DNA from: Rhizophagus clarus
Lineage: Eukaryota; Glomeromycota; Glomeromycetes; Glomerales; Glomeraceae
Length of the DNA: 64,000 nucleotides
Reading direction: 5' to 3'
Assembly (NCBI GenBank): GCA_015698045.1
Contig: BLAL01000246.1
Location: 1,426,001 to 1,490,000, forward strand
Shown one piece after another: positions 1-9,893 of the stretch. Positions within the stretch are counted from its first letter, which is position 1, and every line of letters starts with the position of its first letter. The notes under the pieces were generated by a model. That model was not told the DNA's origin. It was given only the letters and a program-made list of their open reading frames with translations, and did not search any database. Both the position numbers and the translations under genes were made by a program.

Positions 1-1003
1 GATTAAGTTTAAAAAGTTCAGAAAAAAGAAAATGTTATTTGAAAAAAACTTAAAAAATCAAAAACTTAAACTTTTCTTTAGCATCTTTCTGCTGGAAAAA
101 TAATCAAGAGGTCTGTAAGTAAGAAATATAGTTGATCTTTTGAAAAAATATATAAAAAAAAAATATTTAATTTTAATTTGTTATTTATTTTAAAATTTTG
201 AAAATTGATAAATGTTTAGATTGGTTTATTTATTAGAAGTATTTTATATAGATTAGAAGTGATTATTTTATAATTTTGTCTTTATATAATAAATGTTTAT
301 ATATTTTCAATACCAAAAAAAAAAAAAATAAATAAAATTTTGAAAAATAAAAATATAAATAAATAAAACTCTTTTATAATATTTTTTAAAATATTAAATA
401 CATTAATTAATTATAGATTATTTTTATTTAAAAATATTTTAAATATTTTTATTCAAAATATAAAAACTAAAAAGATTACTAAAATTAGTAACTATTCAGT
501 ATATATTTTAATTCAATTTTATTTTCAGCTTATTTTTTTTATTTTTAAGTAATATGCTTCTATTTTTTTTTTTTAACTATAGAATATATTGATCAATTAA
601 ATATTTAAATAAGCCTTAAATAATTAATTTTTCTTTAATATTAATGATTTTTTAAGAAAATAAAGTAGTATTGCCTTATTTTTATAATAGACATATTTTA
701 TTTAATTTGTTTTACATTTAAAAATTTTTTTTTAAAAAAATGATTAATACATAAAAATATAAATTAATAATTATAATGTAATATTCAATAAAAATTTTCT
801 TTACTATACAGTATATCCAATTAAATTTGTATTTTTCATATAAAATTTTTTAATTAATAAAAAAAAGTTTGATCACTAACCTTAAAATATTAAATAATTG
901 GGATATAAACCATTTGTATTGCTTTATATTTATAATTTACATTTTTATTTTATAGATATTTTACAAAAAAAAAAAGAAAATTAAAGATAAAAAAATGATT
1001 TTT
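1..1003. other. AT-rich intergenic DNA, no gene seen
   Basis: This stretch is long A and T runs with stops in all frames. I see no splice-site pattern, conserved peptide or RNA fold in it. Confidence 0.6.
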
Positions 1004-1266
1004 TATATATTTAAAAAGGGTTTAATCATTTTTCGCACTTGCGATGCATCGCACCTTTTTTGTCACCTGTGTCACACCCCTCCCCTTTTCATTTTTTTAT
1101 ATGTATTCTGGGAACTTAGAATTTTTTCAGTTGTAAAAAATCTATTTTTCACGCCCCTATTTAAATGTCATATGTTTAATTTTGCCCGGCATTACCGTAA
1201 TTTTGCCCAGAGTGTTCAGGGTGCGATGTATCGCAGGTGCGAAAAAAACAAAACCCATTTAAAAAT
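1004..1266. mobile_element. MITE with about 45-bp imperfect inverted ends
   Basis: The left end runs through CGCACTTGCGATGCATCGCACC-like sequence at about 1034-1056, and the right end is its imperfect inverse at about 1220-1240 (GTGCGATGTATCGCAGGTGC). A GGGTTT-like motif lies outside each. The interior is relatively GC-rich (TGTCACACCCCTCC, GTATTCTGGGAAC) and is shared with the MITE at about 42525-42725, although the ends of the two copies differ. The reading frame across this region (995-1309) has no protein-like character. I could not fix a target duplication. Confidence 0.6.
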
Positions 1267-1568
1267 ATCAATGTTTTTTTTTACTTACTATTTAAAAATA
1301 TATTTATAAACTTCTTTAATTTATTTAATAAAAAAGTGATTGAAAAGTAACTGTAAAATAATTAAAAAGTAGCTATTCTTGTTATTTTTAAAAGTTTTTA
1401 ATAAATTTGAATCATTTAAATATTGCAAATTTAATTTAGGTTTATAATATAATTTTTGTTAAATAAGTAAATTTTTATGAAAATTTTATTTCTAGCTAAT
1501 TTCACGAATTGGTGAATATGCTAGTTTTATAAGTATGATATAATAACTATTCTTTATTATTATTAAAT

Positions 1569-3222
1569 CTATTTGGTTCTTTTATAAATCTTATTCATAA
1601 AAGTATAAAATACCTGACGTTTAATAAGAGTATCATCTAGTTGTAAAATTAAATCATTCAATCTACTATAAGATTGTTCTTCATATTCTTTATATAATTT
1701 CTCAATTTCAAGATCTTTATAAATTTGTTTAACAATAGCAACATTCTTAGGATTTTTCTTTCCATAATTTTCCTAAGATAATAATTTGCAAGATTTTTTT
1801 TAAAAAAAAAAATGTAAAATAAATATAAGATATTATAAACTTACATCTAATAATTTACGTTGTTTGGGAGATGCTTTTGCTAATGCTTGGTTAACAAGCC
1901 AAGAACATTTGTTATCCTCAATATCAGTTCCAATCTTTCCAATGACTTCTGGGTCTCCATAACAATCAAGATAATCATCCTATCAAATTGTTAAATCATT
2001 AAACTTTTAAGGTATAATGTTTGTATAATCATAAATTTTACTTACTTGAATTTGAAAATATTCACCCAATGGTAACAAAATATCCTTTGCCGCTTTAAAA
2101 GCTTCTTCATTTTTGATCCCAGCCTTAAATAGAATGAATAGTAAATATAAATTTCATCATATTAATAATATAGAAATATATAATAATTTACCATATGCAT
2201 TGCAAGTGCAACCGGAAGATAGAACGAATAAAAAGCAGTTTTATAAAGTACGATGAATCGGTGTCTAAATTAAATTAAATAATTTTATTGTAATAATGAA
2301 TATAAGAATAAGCAATTATTTACGCAATACAAACTTTTCAATCGAAAATTTGCTCAAATCGACATGGTCTTCGGGCGCAGTTGTTAAATCCAAAAGCTGT
2401 CCTAATTCAGTTTCGAGTGTGACCTATGTGAAACATAATTTGCATAAAATTGTAATTATACAAAAAAAGTTCTTTTTATGATTACCTCATGAAATAATTC
2501 GACTAAATCAACATAATAAGAATCTTGGCGGAAATATTTTTTCAGAAAAAAATAAATTGCAGATTCCAAAATGAAAGAATCATTAATCGCAATCATATTA
2601 ACCCCTTCCTATAAAACATGTTTTTTTCTTGTAAAAAAATTAAAAATATATTCTAATAGTTAAACACAAGACTTTACCATTTTATACCAACAAGGATTTC
2701 CACGACGCGTAATTGATGCATCCATAATGTCATCAGCAACGAGAAAGAAAGCTTGAAGCTATAAATAATAATGTTAATTTATATAATCAAACGAAACAAA
2801 ATTTTTGCATTTATTTACCCATTCAATACACCAGCCAAGAACTCTAGACTTGAAGAGTTCTTCTGCAGTTAGCTGATCATTTAGCAAGATCTTGAGTGTA
2901 TCAACGACTGACAACCCTCTATTCATCTTTCCTATAAAAAGAATAACAATGAGAGTTTTTCACGTTTTGGATTAAAAAAATTTTACTTACCCCCTTGAAC
3001 ATTATGGTAAAAACTCTACTTATTTCAAGAAAAAATTATAAGAATTAAAAATTTACAATTAAGTCAAGAATTAAGTGAAATTATATGTGCCTTTTTAATC
3101 CATTGCACAGTTTCTTCGGGAAAATTCCTAGCACGAACTTCTTTCAAAAATTCTTCAGCAAGGACCGGAAATACTTCCGTAAAATCTTTAACAGCTTGAG
3201 CTTTTGATTCTTGAGAAGACAT
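1569..3222 (-). CDS. ERG20: Farnesyl diphosphate synthase (ten exons)
   Basis: Condenses isopentenyl diphosphate with dimethylallyl and then geranyl diphosphate to make farnesyl diphosphate, the precursor of sterols, dolichol, ubiquinone side chains and prenyl groups. The start is the ATG at 3220-3222. Exons on the minus strand by my reading are 3222-3091, 3015-2991, 2931-2819, 2758-2678, 2608-2486, 2423-2335, 2264-2192, 2123-2046, 1979-1845 and 1772-1569. They sum to 1053 bases, or 350 residues, the usual family length. Visible motifs are [13 protein letters not shown], the first Asp-rich motif [12 protein letters not shown] followed by [22 protein letters not shown], and the second Asp-rich motif [19 protein letters not shown]. 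The C-terminus ends in KIYKRTK. Two predicted donors are unusual: the first intron appears to use GC and the sixth GTTTGT. The gene looks intact. Confidence 0.95.
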
Positions 3223-3815
3223 TTAGGTTAAATTATTAATATATATCTTAAATTTCTAAAAGACCAACGAATTGCCGCTAAGAACCTATAGCTAAAAACT
3301 ACATTACATATTGATAAAGGTGAAAAACTTTTATACAGCATATCGTAAAAATTTAAGATCTACATCAAATCGGAACATGAATCTACATTTAGATTTCTTT
3401 TTTTTTTTTTATCAGTGATACGTTTGATTTTTGTGATACATAAATTTTACTTTCAGCGTACTCATTATAAATTTATAATATACCTAAAGCTTTCCTTGAA
3501 CGGATAAAATCCTAGGATTTATCCGGATTATCCTATTATCCAAAGTTGTATCCGGTTAATTTTAACCGGATATCCGGATTTAAGAATTTGCAAACGAATA
3601 AATTAGGTTATCCGGATTATCCAGATTATCCTATAATAATTATTATACATAATCTGATAGTCACACATATAAAATACAAGTATATACCCGGGTGAGTGAT
3701 CTAGCCCGTAAAAAAATTTATTCTTTGTTCAAAATTTCAATAAATACTAACCATAAACCAAAGCCAATGTGTAACGATTATTAAGTAATTAAGCAATAAT
3801 CCTTGTAATCAAGAT
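3223..3815. promoter_or_regulatory. Shared intergenic region between two divergent genes
   Basis: The start codons of the farnesyl diphosphate synthase (-) and the KH protein (+) are about 590 bases apart, so both promoters must lie here or overlap. I do not see a clear TATA box. The middle (about 3490-3640) holds a cluster of TATCCGGATTATCC-type repeats in both orientations, listed separately. Confidence 0.5.
3488..3640. repeat. Clustered inverted TATCCGGATTATCC repeats, likely a MITE
   Basis: The 12-mer ATCCGGATTATC and close variants occur several times in both orientations, together with the palindromes AATCCTAGGATT and GGATATCC. The two outer edges are roughly inverse to each other (AGGATAATCYGGATAA). 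I found no target duplication. It lies in the shared upstream region of two host genes, so it could affect either. Confidence 0.4.
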
Positions 3816-5513
3816 ATGAGAAAGAAATTGTTTAGACCATTTATGGTAGAGATTCAAAGTCTACCGCCGATGGTCGAAGCAAAAATCGATAGCAATCTTA
3901 ATATTGATATCAAGTATGAACTATTATCGTCACCAGGTAAAACTCATGAGCATATTACCAAAAAACACATTGTACTGTGTTTTACTTGACAATCAAATGA
4001 AACATATCACCACTGGTGTCACAGCATGGATGTTTTGGTCAAGGCTAACTAGAGGTAAGTTTATTTTACAATTAACATTAATTTGTGGTTTTTTTGTTGA
4101 CCGACTACTTGTATAGCGCACTTTTATAGTAAACAATTTCACTCCATGCAAAAAAAAATCGAAGTACCCACTTATTCTATCTCCCACATAATTGGCAAAG
4201 GTGGTGCAAACATTAAAGACATTCAAAATCGTTCTGGTGCCAAATGCAGCGTGCAAGGAAATTATGTCATAATCATTGGTTCATCTGATTCTCAACGTAT
4301 CGCTCATAACCTCATTCAAAACTGTATTGATAATTCTATTGCTGTATATAATCATCCTCTTGAAGCCATTATTGCACTTCGACAACCATTGATTGGATTG
4401 AAAAGTGTGAAGTTTGTAAAGTATCAAGGGATTGTGGACGAATATAATGTTAATAAGGCATACTTTGTTTTGGATAAGGGAGAAGAAATGAGCCAAATCG
4501 ACAAGGTTAATAAAATTTCCTCATTAGAAAGTTTGGGCAGGTGGGAGAATGATACTTTTCATTGACAAATCTTTGATATCAGTTTGCTAATGAATTTAAA
4601 TCCTGTTCCTTATTTAAGGGTGTCTAACATTGTCATTCCTGAAGAAGACAGTACATTAGTAATACACATCACAAAACGACTTATTGAAGAAGTAAACAAA
4701 TCTCATAATAGGTTTCTCCTCAAAGTCCAAACAAATATAGGAAAGCAACTTTTTTATCCTGCTAAGAAGGGAGTAGTAGATCTTCCGACTTATGTTCCTC
4801 TTGACCATCTCATTAAATATAAGGTTGGTAACAAAGCTGATGTTAAAGCTACTTTTATGAACCGTCTTCCACTTGGCATAGAAGAGGTAGTAGAAAGTCA
4901 TTTAAAGAAATTGGGTTATGAAGAGAGCAACACTACACAACGAGCTTCGATCCACCTCATTGATGTTAAGGAGAGGCAACGTATTACCATTTCTAATGAC
5001 ATTACATCGGAAGGTCACCTCAAGCTTCGTAAATGTCGATCTGATAACATTAGCCACCTCTTCCTCTCTTTTGTTAGACCGAAGTCCACCCTGGATTTTC
5101 GTTTCAAAGTTCTTTCTCATAAGGAACCCATGAATATTATACCTTCTAAAATCCGTCATATCATTGATAATTCTAGCTATAACTTCGATGCAAAAGTCAT
5201 CACGTTGCCAAATGTCACGGATAATGCTGATTATCGCATCACAACAACTCGTACGAAAATCAAGCGTAAGTTCATTAATAATACTGGAAACAAGGTGACA
5301 ATTTCAAATGTATATGAGACAGGAAAAGTGGATGTACAAATGACCGTAACTAATCTCAGATTACATGAAGTTTTAACAAAAATTAAGAATCAAGAAGTTT
5401 CCACAAACAAAGGGGAATTAAAAAAAGAATTAGAGAAAGAATTAGAGGAAAAAGTGGGAAAGTTTGTTGATGAAATGAACAGAATTGTGGATGGAGCGCA
5501 ATGGGATGGATAA
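3816..5513 (+). CDS. KH-domain protein, possibly SLS1-like mitochondrial regulator
   Basis: I read four exons, 3816-3936, 4025-4054, 4117-4540 and 4583-5513, joined by short GT-AG introns of 88, 62 and 42 bases that keep one frame and give about 501 residues. Exon 3 opens a KH RNA-binding domain: VPTYSISHIIGKGGANIKD contains the GxxG loop (GKGG), followed by the usual hydrophobic strand VIIIGSS and helix. The long C-terminal part has an FRFKVLSHKEP segment and ends in a charged, probably coiled helix rich in KKELEKELEEK. The order (N-terminal region, KH, long C-terminal domain) resembles the fungal SLS1 family of mitochondrial inner-membrane regulators of gene expression, but this is from memory of the family and is not certain. 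I see no clear N-terminal targeting peptide, so an upstream exon may be missing. The 42-base intron is very short and should be confirmed. Confidence 0.72.
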
Positions 5514-6885
5514 CAATGATCATGTCTTATTTTTCATTATAACACTGGCCAATTTGCAAACGTTTAATTTATTTTTGCAAAGACTTAATTGTATTTTATA
5601 TATTTAATAACGTTACAATACTAACTGTTTAGTATAAAGGATTTTTGTATAATAATAAAATAAATATTTGTTGTTTTATACTATTTTTTATTAATAAAAT
5701 TAAAAAATATTGTAAAATCCATTAGGAACAAAATATGGTACTTGAATACAACCAGCAAATAACCTATAGTAACAGGAGCTAACAGTATTCTAATCAATTA
5801 CAAAAATGTAAGAACCAAAAAAACAAACATATCGAAAATCTCTAAACTTCTGAAAATAGTAAGAAGTATCAAAAGTAATTGATACTCAAACCAGATTATG
5901 CTGCTTTTAGATCTAATAAATAGTAATCTAATTATAATAAGCAGGTGGATATCACATTTATGCAGTTAATATATCAGTAATAAAGGATTAACAATATAAA
6001 AACAAAGTCTAATAATCATAATGTCTTATTTATTTTTAGGTTTTCCAGTTTAACAATTTTTCTTTTTAATTCATTTTTTTTATTTTCTTATTAATAGTTT
6101 AATGTATCAGGTGATTATCTAAACTGGTTAGATATATAGTTTCTGTATAATCTGTTTTTTTTTAAAAAAGTTAAAGGCTATGTTTTACTAAACTTTATTA
6201 AAAAAAACAAAATGGTAAAGAAAAAATATAGAAAATTTAATAAATAAGACTAGATTCATCCACTTTCCACTATTAACTTATATAGATCTATTAAAACAAA
6301 CCCATTTGATTAAGATCAGCTGGGTCAAATATGGCCTATAACTTTTAACTAATGGCCAGTATTATTATGTGCTAATATAGTAATACACAGATCGAAAGCT
6401 AATAAATCGGTCATATACTTTATTGATAACTATTAGGCTAATAGGTTAGCCAAAATTTAGTAATCAATAGAGCATATGCCCGATTGATAACTATATAAAA
6501 ATTTAGGTTAGCCAAATTGATCATATTTTTTAATTTGAATAAATTAAGTAATAATTCAATAGTCATCACTCAGTTTGATATATACTACTCGTAAAATTAA
6601 ATTCAATCGAAATATACCGATTGATGGCTATTAACTAATCCATGTTATATTATTTTTATTATTAGTTTAATATGTTTGACACAGTATATCAATAAACTGT
6701 ACTGTTAAAAATTAACTTTTTTTTTATTGATCAATTATACATGAAATGTGATGTGTATCATACTAAAGTATAATTTTTAGCTTTATTTTAAACTTTTAAA
6801 CTTATTTTTCTAAAAAAAAAAAATTATATATTTTTTTTATTTGTTCTAAAACCAATATTAATAAAAAAAAATATATCAGCACCTT
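5514..6885. other. AT-rich intergenic DNA with scattered GATTGATAACTAT motifs
   Basis: No open frame with protein-like content is visible. Between about 6380 and 6620 short motifs such as CGATTGATAACTATT and AGGCTAATAGGTTAGCC recur loosely. They resemble the repeats at about 9270-9640, so this is probably old MITE-derived sequence. Confidence 0.4.
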
Positions 6886-6889
6886 ACAT

Positions 6890-7245
6890 TGATTTTTCTT
6901 TATCTGCGGGTTCTAGTACTAAAAATTTTTTTGTCTATTTGTACATTCCAGCATAATATTGAGTTATTCGAGTAATTTTTCTTTTTCTATTTGCTCATTC
7001 TGGTATTATGGTATTGAGAAAAAAAATGCTAGATTTTTTCTCTGTTTGAATATTCCAGTATGGTATTAAAAAAAAAAGTCTAATTTTTTTTTTTGTTTGC
7101 TCATTTCAGTATTATGATTTTGAGAAAAGTATTAAGAAAAAAAGTTGATTTTTTTCTCTGTTTGCCCATCCTGGTATGGTATTGAGAAAAAAAAATTTTT
7201 TTCTCTATCTATTACCTGGTATAGTATTGAATTATTGATAATCTA
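6890..7245 (+). repeat. Diverged tandem repeat, about six copies of 50-65 bp
   Basis: Successive units share the order T-run, TCTSTTTG, YCATTCCAGTATGGTATTGAGAAAAA. At least six partially degraded copies can be lined up by eye. It leads directly into the exon-like array that begins at about 7600 and may be part of the same larger element. Confidence 0.6.
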
Positions 7246-7269
7246 CTATTACTTATAATGGTATAATGA

Positions 7270-7600
7270 TGATTCACAATTTGATCATTTACCGTAAAGC
7301 TCGAGTTTTTTTTTTAAGCTTAATTTTTTCAGTTCTCCTTCCCTTCTTCTCCTTCTTACTTTCCTATTTCCTTTTTTTCTTATTTCCCTTTCCCTTTCCC
7401 TTTCGTCCTTTCATATTATCTTCCTTCACTCTTTTCTCTACCTTTCTTTCTTTCGCCTTTCTTTCACCTTTTTTTCTCTTTTTAAATCAATGCCCTTCGA
7501 AAATAATACGAAAAGCAATTTTTGGATAACGTGTTAGAAGCTTGGTGGGAATTTTATTAGTATAACTCTTGATTAATACCAGCTTCCAGATACTTTTTTG
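7270..7600 (+). repeat. Pyrimidine-rich tract before the first exon-like array
   Basis: From about 7316 to 7490 the plus strand is almost wholly C and T. The 87-codon frame through it (7266-7529) is a translation of low-complexity sequence and I do not call it a gene. Confidence 0.55.
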
Positions 7601-7609
7601 ATAAAAAAA

Positions 7610-9130
7610 AATCAAAAACTTTTGAAAAAAATGTTATTTTTAACACTTTTTATCCTATCTTATAGTTTTCAGGATCTGATTTTGGACTATAAACGGAGCA
7701 CTAGTAAGTTTCAAAATAAACTTTAAAAAATAGTTAAACCTATAAAAAGTTAACCTTAAGAAGGGTTTAACATTTTTTTATGCTTTTTGTAGGAAATTAG
7801 CTTCAACATGAATATTGATATTCCAGTTAAGTTTCAAAAATATTAAAAAAAAACATTTATTTTGAAACTGTATTAAAAAAAATATCTAACATTTTTTTTT
7901 ATCTTTTTTTGTAGAGAATTTGGCTCCAATTTGGATACTATTTTCCAGGTAGTAAACTTATTGTTTTTGTAGAGAAATCGGCACACCGATATTCCAGTTA
8001 AGTTTTGAAGCTTTATTTTAAAACTTATTATTAAAAAAACTTAATATTTTATTTATTTAAGGGCTACTCGACAGGAAAAATTGCAGTAGAATACACCTGC
8101 TCAAATAGAATGTCACAGACACATTTAAATGTAAGAAAACATCATATGAATAAATTAATACACCAGTGTTCATCTAACCTGATAATGTGTAAGCGCAGAA
8201 GTTCGTATCAGGATTATTGTTAGAGTTGTATACGGCAGTAAAACTATTTGGAGACCAAACATTGACCGATGCTATGAATTAAGCAAAAGCCTGTGAATTA
8301 ACATTGACCTCCAGAAAAATAAGGATGATCAACTATAAGGTCTTGGCGTTTGATTTTAAATTATAAACAGAATGCCAGTAAGTTTTTGAAAATAGTTCAA
8401 AAACTTTCTTTAAAAAATGTTATATTAACATTTTTTTATTTAATTTATTTATTTATTTGTAGGAAACTAGCTTCAAAGTTAGATATCAGATCGAAGCTTG
8501 TTTTATAAATCTTTTTCTGAAAAAAAGGTTTCAAACTTTTTTTTCTTTATTGTAAAAAATCGGCTCCAACTTGGATACCAGAATTTCAAAGTGAGTTTTG
8601 AAATATGGACCTTTTTGATGAAATGTTTTCTAATATTTATTTCTTCTTTTTTTTTAGACGGTCTGAAATAGATTTTTGGCAGTATATTTTTTTTAGACGA
8701 TTCTGGATGTGAAAAGTTTGATTTTACTCTTTATTTTTATCTTTGGAATGGGTAAATTTTGTAAGTTTTGCAAAACTTTTTTTAATTTTTATTTAATTAA
8801 AAACATTTATTAACATTTCTCTTGTTTCTTTTTTTGGGTTTTAGGCCTGGATGTACCAGAAATGCTTGGAATGTAAGTTTCGTAATGGAGTGTAATAAAA
8901 AGGATTTTTTCTTTTAATTTGATTAATTAGAAACATTAAAACTAATGTTTCTTTATTTCTTTTATAGATGTATTCGGCTTTAGATCCTTTGTAGTAAGTT
9001 TTAAATATACTTCAAAATTTTATTCTATTTTATTTTTGAAAGAAACAATCACTAACGTTTCTTGTCTTCTTATAGATTCCAGGTTCAATCAGACTTTAGA
9101 TTGCAAGTTTTGAACTTTAAAAATTTTATT
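7610..9130 (+). repeat. Array 1: tandem exon-like units with intron-like spacers
   Basis: Repeated units have a T-rich tract ending in TAG, then 25-40 bases of higher complexity, then a GTAAGTTT- or TAAGTTT-like donor. Clear units have acceptors near 7665, 7795, 7915, 8460, 8655, 8845, 8967 and 9075. Exon-like bodies share words such as GAAATTAGCTTCAACATG, GAAACTAGCTTCAAAG and GGATACTATTTTCCAG. Upstream of the acceptor near 8967 lies an exact 10-bp inverted repeat, AGAAACATTA at 8929-8938 and TAATGTTTCT at 8943-8952, enclosing AAAC. No common reading frame links the bodies. A copy of the same family is on the minus strand at 19.3-20.2 kb and another at 25.2-27.5 kb. Confidence 0.6.
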
Positions 9131-9239
9131 ATAGAATTTAGTATAGATTTAGCATAGATTTCAAACTGATTGTATTTTATTAATTATTATAAAGCCACAT
9201 TTAACAATAAAGTAATTTAACAATAAATAATATTATACT

Positions 9240-9650
9240 ATTTAACCTAAAAAATTTCCTGATCAATTAGGAATCAATCAAAAGTCTATACAATATTTTT
9301 TTGCAATCGAATATAACCTATTGATTACATTTTGGTAAATCATATATATAAATTGATACATTAGCAAAAATGGCATCAATCGGATAAGAAAAATAGATAT
9401 CAATAGGTTAATTCAAACAAGTAAATATAAAAAAACTGGATATCAATAGGCTAATCCTATTGATATCTAGTTGCAAATGAATAGGTACCCTATTAATATT
9501 CTATTAATAATCTAAATATACCTGATTTACGCCATTTTAAAGTTACCAATTGGGTACCCTGATAAAATAAATTAAAAAAAATCAGGAATTATCTAGGCCC
9601 CTATAGGATAGCCTAAATGATTCCCGATTTAGCAGCCTTCGACATATGAT
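9240..9650. mobile_element. MITE-like repeat, inverted copy at 20.6-21.4 kb
   Basis: This stretch and 20610-21420 are inverted relatives. GCAAAAATGGCATCAATCGG here (about 9363-9383) answers the inverse at about 21284-21310. The right end here, read on the minus strand, begins AAGGCTGCTAAATCGGGA and matches AAGGCTGCTGAATCGATA near 20630. The other copy is interrupted by a second insertion. Internal words are GATATCAATAGGTTAAT and GGTACCCTATT. Confidence 0.55.
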
Positions 9651-9885
9651 ATTGTGAGCAAAACTGAAACCTGCCCATAGGTGAAACAAGTCCCTGAAGA
9701 ATACATATATAACTCAGATCTAACCTCAAAAATTTTAATATAACTTTATACACCTAATTTTACTAAAAGCTTTATACAAAATCAGTATATAAGTTTAAAT
9801 TTTATATAATTTTATACAATTTAATATCTGAGTTTATTATAAAATTTTTATTATATTTATAAATTTTTTTACAAAAATATATAAT
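9651..9885. other. AT-rich spacer, nothing recognised
   Basis: Only A+T-rich sequence with no gene or repeat that I recognise. Confidence 0.4.
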
Positions 9886-9893
9886 AAATAATA

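Noticed and set aside
995-1309. 104-codon plus-strand frame
   Set aside because: It lies across a MITE and its inverted ends and has no protein-like composition.
7610-9130. A conventional multi-exon protein gene
   Set aside because: The bodies are related to each other, do not share a phase and contain stops when joined, so a normal gene is unlikely.
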